DNA from: Metopolophium dirhodum | Taxonomy: Eukaryota; Arthropoda; Insecta; Hemiptera; Aphididae | Assembly: GCF_019925205.1 (NCBI RefSeq) | Contig: NW_026869907.1 | Location: 124,001 to 188,000, forward strand | DNA length: 64,000 nt | Direction: 5' to 3' | Part shown: positions 56,642-64,000 of the stretch, piece after piece | How the letters are laid out: each line of letters begins with the position of its first letter | How positions within the stretch are numbered: position 1 is the first letter of the stretch | Made by a program: the position numbers and the translations under genes | The notes under the pieces: model-generated | Seen by the model: only the letters and a program-made list of their open reading frames with translations | What the model was told of the DNA's origin: nothing | The model's database searches: none

Positions 56642-56995
56642 CAATGTAATATACAGGGTGTCCCGTGAGGATATACCCATTAGCCGGAGGCGGCACCTGG
56701 ACGAAAATTGGTTTTTTTCCGTTTTACCTATAAACTAAAAAAAATATTAAACATCATGAGATTAAAGCAGTTAAAATGTTTGAAAGTCAAAATTTTCACA
56801 AAAATAAACTCTATAAAATGGCTATCTTCAATTGTTTCAAATGTTTTACAAAACAATGTAATTAAATTAAAAATCAAAATATGTGTAGTCCTTGTCTCTG
56901 TGAGCTTAATAAAAAAACAGATTTATGATATATTTATTATCTCAGGATAAATCGCAATGGGTAAATCATCGCGGGACACCCTGTATATTACATTG
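56642..56995. mobile_element. 354-bp MITE with 40-bp inverted repeats
   Basis: Arms at 56642-56681 and 56956-56995 are inverted and agree at 37 of 40 positions. They contain the widespread arthropod terminus TACAGGGTGTCCCG. If the element proper begins at CAGGG, the flank would be a TA duplication inside the palindromic target CAATGTAATATA; if not, the arms are simply longer. The frame at 56708-56950 is a chance one. No transposase is encoded. Confidence 0.8.
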
Positions 56996-59039
56996 TGCCG
57001 ATTTGCCTCAGCTATTAGGTATATAGTGCTATTTTTTTAAGTATACATATAGGGGAGTAGTTAAAAAACATATAAAGCTCACCTTATAATGTAGATACCA
57101 ACATAATCATTATGATCACATCCTTGGGTAAAATAAAAAGTGTTTATAATGAATATGTAAATGATTAAAATGAAAGTTGCATTCAAAATAGGTCATTGAA
57201 ACATTTTACAAAATATTTGCAAAATATTCTGAATGCCATACGTATATAAGAGTATTAGTGGGTAACCGAATATTTTCAAAATATGTACCCACAATTTAGT
57301 CAATACAGTTTAGTGAGGAGTGTTTGGTTCATTTCTTATGCTTTACCAACTATTCGTAATACATTACTACCCCTATTATAAACTCATATGTGCAATGACA
57401 TACCTTTACGACTATACGTACCGTTCTACAAATGTGTAACGAGAAGATTATATACCGTTAACTCGGGAATTATACGGGCACTATATAGGTATACAATATA
57501 TATTATACTCACACAAATACACAGTACACTCGGAATTTGGAATTAGTGATTGTGGACGACCCGGTGAAATAAAGTGAGAACGTTGGGCAGACGTGACACA
57601 TGCGATTTATGCTCGGTGCGGAATTCCATCCACTTTCGATTTGAAATAACCATTACAGCGGTCGCGGTTAGATGAGTGGACGTCTCTGTTGGGGTGAACG
57701 AGGCGGGTGAGGCGAACCGACCTCCGAGACGATTGCCGTGCACTATTGATGTGCCCACCCTCAGTAATCTTCGGTTGTTTGCTTTTTGCGCAGACCCGCC
57801 GCCGCTGCCGCCACCACCGTACCCGCTCACAATTTAAGGTCTACCTATATGGTCGTGTCCCGACGGCGTGGCGCTTACCTGCTGCAGCTGCAACTCCTAC
57901 GGACGCGTCGTAATTGATTTAGATCGTCGCGACACTCCTACCACCCGATCATCATAACTAATCTCGAGAATTGTAGATGTGATCAACAGTCGTGTACATG
58001 AATTATAAATGCGTAAAATCGACAGTAATGAATTACGACAAAGGTCGTGAATCCGGAACGACGTGTGAAACCGCCGGCGGAAGCTGCCTTCGACCATCGC
58101 GCGTATTAGCGCATATTTGATCGCATCGAAGAAGTAACAATAATATATTATTTATACGATAAGGTGCCTATGCCGACCGACGAATGCGGTCGACAACGGT
58201 ATAATGGAAAAAGCACACGAAATTGTGAAACAGTAAAAAACAAACGTTGAAATAACAGTCAACTTATATTTCGATAGTTAAAAGTATACTACTATAATGA
58301 CTAGCGATTAGACTACGTTATAATATTATATTTGTGGAGTAACTCAGATAAAATAACAATAGCCTGCAGTTACCATTTACATATTTGGCTACACCAGACT
58401 AGTTGCACACTTTTTATAACACTGAACTCGATTTCGCACAGAATATTATAATGGTAACCACCTGTTTGCAAAATAATATGGTATGCGTTTGTATGTAAAT
58501 TATATTATTATTTTCCTATTGTCCGAAATTATTTATTCAGCTATTATCGAAATTTACATTTGTAAAAGTTATTTTTATGTTCAAGTAGTTATTTGGTCTT
58601 ACGAAGACAGACATAATCTGTTATTTATGTGTACAAACGACCTGTGTGCTAAAAATATCTTCAAAATGTATACTTACATTCTCAATCGACAAATTGTTAT
58701 TAAAGAAATTCATGTCTACTTTGAAAAATAACTCAATTTTAAATGGTTTTCATCAATGTGAAAATGTATATATTTTAATTTAGTTCTTTAATGATTTTGT
58801 CAAATGTTCATAGTTCATTATTGGTCAGCGGAGTACATGATGGTACAAATCTGGTCATGGTCGTTCTTCACGGGTTCATGTGAAATATAAATATTATATA
58901 ATCCATAGTAATTATAAACGATTTACGTCATTGTTTTTTATTTTATTTAAATATATAGAAAATATTTGAATTCAGCAGAAATATGTCTATATTAATACAT
59001 ATGTAATATGTTCCGTTTTTAATTTTAATAATGAAAAAA
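56996..59039. other. Intergenic with a GC-rich island at 57540-58130
   Basis: The ends are AT-rich and empty. The island has raised CpG content and competing short frames on both strands (57543-57830 minus with a glycine run, 57707-57913 plus, 57897-58097 minus), none with a recognised domain. It looks like a promoter or 5' exon region rather than coding sequence; see the candidate exon. Confidence 0.45.
57879..58100 (-). other. Candidate 5' exon of a minus-strand gene
   Basis: On the minus strand the sequence ends GCTGCAGCAG and continues GTAAGC, a strong splice donor (last exon base at 57879), inside the GC-rich island. A transcript starting near 58100-58200 and splicing here would have a mostly non-coding first exon, with a downstream gene to the left that I cannot identify. 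The upstream limit is a guess. Confidence 0.3.
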
Positions 59040-59868
59040 GTGGGTCAGCGCATTTCGGTGGTGTGTGTTTCTCCGTCGTCCCTTCGGGCCTAGGACAGGA
59101 TAGTGTAATTTTACTGTATTCGATTTGAATGCAATGATTGCATTCGATAAAAAACGATTTTGAGCGGACGAGGGAATCTTTTTTATTTAATTTTATTCGT
59201 TTCTATGGTGATCAACAAAGCGTTTTAAGAACAACTTAAGAACGATTTATATAAATAGGTGATTTATATAATTATAATTATAATTTATAATTAGGAAATA
59301 TCATAAAAATGAAAAAAAAAATATAAAAGAAAAGAAAAAGCTCATAAGTCACTCAAATGTTTTGAAAATTTTACCATTTTTAGGTAAGGCTAATATAAGT
59401 AAACAACCCGATTTTCAAGTTTTTACGAATGTTTTTAACCGAATTACAACAAAAAAACTCCCAATATTAAAATGTCTATAAATAGCTCAAAAATGGCTAA
59501 AATTTTCCGAACTTTAAACCGTAAGAAACAAAATTTAAAATACAACAAAAAATATCTCCTGTCATTTTTCATTTGAAGCAATATTCCTGGTACAAAACGT
59601 CATCCGTAATTATTTAATTTTATAAAATCGTGAAATCGTACGTTTTTTCTCCTTTAACCGCTTTTATTTCAAGTAGCGTTTCGAAAATCGAAAAATGACC
59701 TCTTTAAAGTACCAGCTAAAGAAAATTACCTTTCCAAAAATGCTATACTTGATACTTTTGAGCAAGTTTAGAGGGAGAAAAAGTGTTTACAGAATAAAAA
59801 AGAAAAAGAAATTAACATCATTGTAAAACCATTACATTCCTCGCTCTGCTCAGAATCTAAAATTTATA
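59040..59868 (-). repeat. Dispersed repeat family, copy D
   Basis: Read on the minus strand it begins TTTTAGATTCTGAGCAGAGC and includes TTTTACAATGATG. It later has CGCTCAAAATCGTTTTTTATC and CATTGCATTCAAATCG, then a GC-richer end. This is the same order as copy C but in the opposite orientation. Confidence 0.65.
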
Positions 59869-60990
59869 TTTTCATGTTTTTAGTTACAGTTTGTAATAAT
59901 AATATAACATTTAATTTTTACAAAGTGTTTCTTTCGACCTATAGAAAATTGTCTGTCAGGTAAAAATTTTTTTTCAGAATCAAAATCGGACAACGTAAAC
60001 TAACTGTGATTTTGCTAAAATTTAAGATCTTTTGATTTAATATTGTAGGCAGTAGTGAGGCCCCTTAAAAGAAACTTATGTACAATTGTTAAATTAAGCT
60101 ATAATACTATAAGTAATATATTATAATACTTAAATAATATATCCTATCAAATTCAGAATAAAAAAATTGTTTTTTATATTACTTTTTGCTGAAAAATGTT
60201 GGTACTATATGAAAAGTATTTTGCTGTGTAGTATAAATTTCACATTTAATTTTAGATACACGCGTAGAAAAATATTATTATGCTCATATATACTTTTCAT
60301 AATTTTCCTTTAGTACATACTTTAAGAAACAGTGAAAGTTACATTTCATAAAACCATTTTTCTGTTATAGCTACTTTTCCATGATAAATATTCATAAAAT
60401 ATATAAGTGGATATTGGATAAACAAATGGTGACAAAAAAATGTAATCGCGTACAAGATATTACATATTATGTATGTGTGATTCAACTAATTCTACTGAAA
60501 ATGATTTTTTTGATGAAAAGCATATTACTATGCAGACTATATATTAATATACATATTATATATATTACTATACGTACCTATTATCCTTACATAAACAAAA
60601 ACCATTAGATATACCTAGGTAAGTACATGTTTCATAGAATATTATTTTAAAAGTCAGACAAAAATAGACGTCATGTTTAAAAATATTGATACAATTAACA
60701 TAATATTAATTATTTTAAACCCATATAATTATTTTCTAAAGTATTATGTATAACGGATACATCGATATCAGACTGGGTTTATTTAATATTTAACCAAACA
60801 TACATACAGCCTATACTGGTGGTTAAATATTTAATTAAACACACAACCTACAAAACCGTTTTTATATTTTTTCTGCACGAGTGTTTTACAATGTTTTTTT
60901 AATTTTTTGTTCACGTTATTTTTTTTATAAATACTAAACAGATTATATTGTTAATATAACATAATAATGGTGAAACTGAAAAAAAATGTA
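59869..60990. other. Intergenic, no gene recognised
   Basis: AT-rich. The frame at 60381-60608 is low-complexity and not supported. Confidence 0.5.
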
Positions 60991-60999
60991 CTATCCTCC

Positions 61000-62885
61000 C
61001 TTTAGAAATGTCATATTACAGGAAATATACTAACCTTCCTCCACAATTTCAGGTAAAACTAGGAAATGTACTTTCGAAACATCTTGACATTCAGAACGGA
61101 CTACCCCAAGGATCATCAATAAGTGTTATATTGTTCCTCCTCGCTATTAATGACATATTTAATAACATACAGCCTCCTATAAAACGTACACTATTCGCCG
61201 ATGACTGCAACATATATTGCAGAGGAGACAATATCAAAACTACTGTAGTACTCCTCCAAACCGTGCTAAATGCCCTATCACACTGGTCCTCCACCACAGG
61301 CCTCAAGTTCTCACTTGGCCAAAACCCATGGCATAATTTTCAATAACAGAAAAAAAACGATAAACTCCTCTATGTATACCTAAACAACTTTAAAATCGAA
61401 TACACTGAAAACATCCACATACTCGAGATGATCTTTGACAGCAAATGCACATGGGTCCCTCATCTCAAAAATCTCAAAACCGAATGTAGGAATAGAATGA
61501 AAGTCATCAAAACGCATTCTCATCATACATGGGGTTCGGAAAAAATAGCCTTCTCACCATATACAAATCGCTCATCTTATCCAAAATCAACTACGGTCCA
61601 TTAATTTACTACTCAGCCAAGTATAACATCTTGCGAACTATTGACCCTATTCATAATGAAGGAATCAGACTTTCCATAGGAGCTTTCCGTACTAGCCCAG
61701 TTCCTAGCATTATTTCCATTGCAGGCGAGCCTCTGCAGATTCGAAGAAACAAATACATTTTAAAATACGCAGCAAAAAAAAACCTCGAACACCTTATTTC
61801 TTTTTACGACAACTTCCTTCTGGCAATGGTCCCCTAAAATAAGCACGCAGCTTCTTCATTTCAAAAAGAACAGCACTTATCACACAATTATCACAGCGAA
61901 CTTCAATGACATTTTACAAACCGAATTTCAGGATTTTAATCATATTTACACTGATGCCTCTAAAACCAGTGTCGGAGCAGAATTTGCTTACTCTCCACAA
62001 ACCACACTTCAAAACTATTCGAACTTCATCCCGAAGCCAGCATATTCCCAGCGGAAACCCAAGCTATTAAAGAGCTTTAATATTCAGAAAATCAATATTC
62101 TCAAATAAAATTTTAATAATCAGTGACTATCTAGCCATCGAAGCACCGAACCCCTCTAACGAGATAATTTACCATGTACACAACATCATCACATCGGCCC
62201 ATAATGCAATCGAATTCATGTAGGTTCCCTCACATACGGGCAACCCTGAAAATGAAAAAGAGGATATACTGGCAAACCAGGCAATTACCTCATCCTCAAC
62301 CATTACTACTCGTCCATACCAAGACTTAAAAAGATGTATAAATAGGTATATACACTACCAATATGTGGCAAACATTCTGGGATGAAATAGCAATCACAAA
62401 CAAATTAAAATCGATTAAAAAGAAAATCACTAAATGGTATACTCAGCCTAATTCCTCTAGACGTTCCAAAATTATCAATACCAGAACAAAAATCGGGCAT
62501 ACCAACCTCACGCACATACGTATCATAAAACATAAAGAACAACCTCTCTGTAGCTAATGCAATGAATCGCTCTCAATCAAACACATAGTCTAAGACTGCT
62601 CGCTATATGTCAACGCAAGAAACATTCTCAACCAACCTTCATCGATAGAAGAAGCACTAGGAGAACAAACACGCACTTGATCCATAGCTTCTTCAAATCC
62701 ATCGGCATAGCACAACAATTTAATATTAAGATAAAACTACATAACTATCAAATATAATGTAAATATATAATACTGTAAAAACCACTTATCCCATAACTAT
62801 GTAATCTTAATTTATAACTTAATTATCCATAAATAATAATGTAACCACAGTCACAGGCTAATGACCTAGTGGATGAAATGATGTG
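61000..62885 (+). mobile_element. Degenerate Jockey/X-element-like LINE, 5'-truncated
   Basis: In order, across several broken frames: reverse transcriptase NGLPQGSSISVILFLLAIND (about 61095-61155) and the catalytic FADDCNIYC (about 61195-61220); the palm-thumb segment YKSLILSKINYGPLIYY (about 61560-61610); RNase H IYTDASKTSVGAEFA (about 61945-61990) and VPSHTGNPENEKEDILANQA (about 62225-62285); the C-terminal RTKIGHTNLTH (about 62485-62515) and C-x2-C...H zinc segment (about 62550-62600). The endonuclease half is missing and there are frameshifts and stops, so it is dead. The 3' end has GGCTAATGACCTAGTGGATG, the usual end of this LINE type, without a clear A tail. Confidence 0.85.
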
Positions 62886-62996
62886 TGATCTGTGGAAACG
62901 TGGATTGGTACAATAACGTTTCGGTGCACAGGTATTTACAATTTTACAATTTCACCTAACATATAACAACAATGTAATATGTAATTTCATCCTTAG

Positions 62997-63531
62997 ATTT
63001 CCAACTGACGTACGTCGTATTTAATGGATAGAATTTTTGGTGAACCAAGGGTTTCCCGTAAACCCCAACTTTAAGTTGTGCTCGAGACATTTTGTCCCTG
63101 GTCTTGACTACAACGAAAAGGATGTACGACGCCGTCGTCTAGTAAATTCAGCAGTGCCATCTTTGGTGAGTACCTACATAATATCATAATGCATAAATCT
63201 CCAAGTATCACAACTCATTCATTTGAAACCCAACCTTAACACTGCGTCACAATATATATGACTTACCTACATATCTTTATGATGGATAAACAACAAAAAA
63301 AGGTTTAGGTTACAGCATGTACCAATTCAATAAGATTTAATGCAACTTAAATTCAAATTTAACTGAACCCTTATTATGAGTTAATTATTCTGTTTTTGAA
63401 CATTTAAACTGACCACAGATGATTCTATAGGTAATCAGACCTCACTGGGAACGACAATATCGTATGGAAAATTTGGAAGTTGCGATGGACGTTGACAACG
63501 TTGAGGAACTGGAAGTCGCTCATGAACAGAG
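62997..63531 (+). pseudogene. THAP zinc-finger gene remnant, two exons
   Basis: Exon 62997-63165 encodes the second half of a THAP DNA-binding domain: FPTDVRR, WIEFL, then KLCSRHF (the later C and H of the C2CH zinc site) and a terminal AVPSL, the family's AVPTIF-type end. The acceptor is CCTTAG; the donor GTGAGT follows in phase 0. A second exon, 63431-63531 (VIRPHWERQY..., acidic), continues in phase 0 and ends at a GTGAAC donor or an in-frame TGA. A stop (TAA, 63022-63024) lies between VRRI and WIEFL, so this copy is broken. The exon carrying the first two cysteines was not found upstream. THAP domains occur both in host genes and in P-type transposases; which this was is not visible. Confidence 0.65.
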
Positions 63532-63566
63532 GTGAACAAATACCAGCACAAGTCGAAGCGGTATAA

Positions 63567-64000
63567 GACGACATTTTCCCACTATACGTCATTGCAGAGG
63601 CACGTGCGTCGTTCATAGACCGTTTGGCTGGCGTTCAGCACCCTCTACCAGAACCACACAACATAGGCGCGTTGAATTCGGTCTGCGAGCATTGTATGGC
63701 CCGCCACTTTCACTGCGAGCGAACAAACGCAGGTCATTTTTCGACATGTTGCAATAATGGTTTGATGGCCGTTGCAGGACCGCGTGTGTTGACAACTGCA
63801 CCTCATTTACTACAGAGGTTGTTGGTTGAAGATACGGTGGAAGCCAAACACTACCGGAATAACATTCACTGGTACAACAACACTATGGCATTTGCTGCGT
63901 TCTACATCGATCTCAACACTCGACGCTTGCCAGGTCATGGACCGAATGTGTTCACTGTTGGGCAAGGATATTGGACGATAAGTAATGACTTGATCGGGAA
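63567..64000 (+). CDS. Helitron Rep/helicase, N-terminal region (partial, runs off the end)
   Basis: One open frame from 63567 to the window edge. It reads FIDRLAGVQHPLPEPHNIGA, then a cysteine-rich stretch C-E-H-C...H-C...F-S-T-C-C-N-N-G, then HYRNNIHWYNNTMAFA and GPNVFTVGQGYW. This order (HxIGxL, CxxC, CCxxGK-like, FxxNIRxYN, GPxxFxxxGQxYH) is the N-terminal signature of animal Helitron replicase-helicases, which cut and copy DNA by a rolling circle. The Rep HUH and helicase parts would lie beyond 64000. The first ATG in frame is at 63696, inside the conserved part, so the true start is upstream or spliced; a stop at 63564-63566 precedes it. It could be a fragment. It does not join in phase with the THAP exon at 63531. 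Confidence 0.7.

Noticed and set aside
56708..56950. 80-residue frame inside the 354-bp MITE
   Set aside because: Low-complexity and wholly internal to a non-coding element.
57543..57830. Glycine-rich 95-residue minus-strand frame
   Set aside because: Lies beyond the strong donor at 57879, so probably intronic; no recognisable domain.
1..64000. tRNA, rRNA, CRISPR or bacterial-type operons
   Set aside because: None seen on reading; intron-bearing genes and insect transposons argue for nuclear eukaryotic DNA. A tRNA search program would be needed to exclude tRNAs firmly.

Overview
The window looks like nuclear DNA of a sap-feeding insect, most probably an aphid. It is very AT-rich, with long gene-poor stretches, intron-bearing genes, many short GTAGGTAC-type strings, and several transposon and repeat families that I associate with aphid genomes. 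The aphid assignment is inference from repeat content; no species marker was seen. There are no bacterial-style operons, no CRISPR array and no recognisable tRNA or rRNA gene.

Layout. 1-6.9 kb is intergenic and ends in a copy of a dispersed repeat family. 6.93-14.36 kb is a complete BEL/Pao LTR retrotransposon on the minus strand. It has two 942-bp LTRs in which I saw no difference, a 5-bp target duplication (CTCAT), a tRNA-Tyr-type primer site, a polypurine tract and one uninterrupted 1759-residue Gag-Pol frame. 15-33 kb is mostly non-coding, with two 5'-truncated LINE fragments (15.3 and 29.7 kb). A GC-rich, microsatellite-laden block at 33.2-34.2 kb precedes the only ordinary host gene I can assemble. 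That gene has seven exons (34619-49735, plus strand) and encodes a 389-residue secreted, cysteine-rich protein with a calcium-binding EGF-like domain. All splice phases agree. Its introns hold a 152-bp hAT-type MITE and several repeat copies.

From 50.7 kb to the end is a graveyard of mobile elements. It contains a decayed IS1595/ISXO2-like (Merlin-type) transposase, and a 2.2-kb DNA element with long imperfect inverted repeats carrying a broken minus-strand gene of an unnamed multicopy family. A 354-bp MITE with near-identical 40-bp arms, another dispersed-repeat copy and a broken LINE follow. The window ends with a THAP-domain remnant beside a Helitron helicase N-terminal region that runs off the edge.

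The most interesting object is the 53.17-55.34 kb element. It ties an orphan gene family to transposon-like ends, and it was itself rearranged by a 129-bp duplication separated in part by a 17-bp minisatellite. The BEL/Pao copy is the best candidate for a recently mobile, possibly still competent, element.
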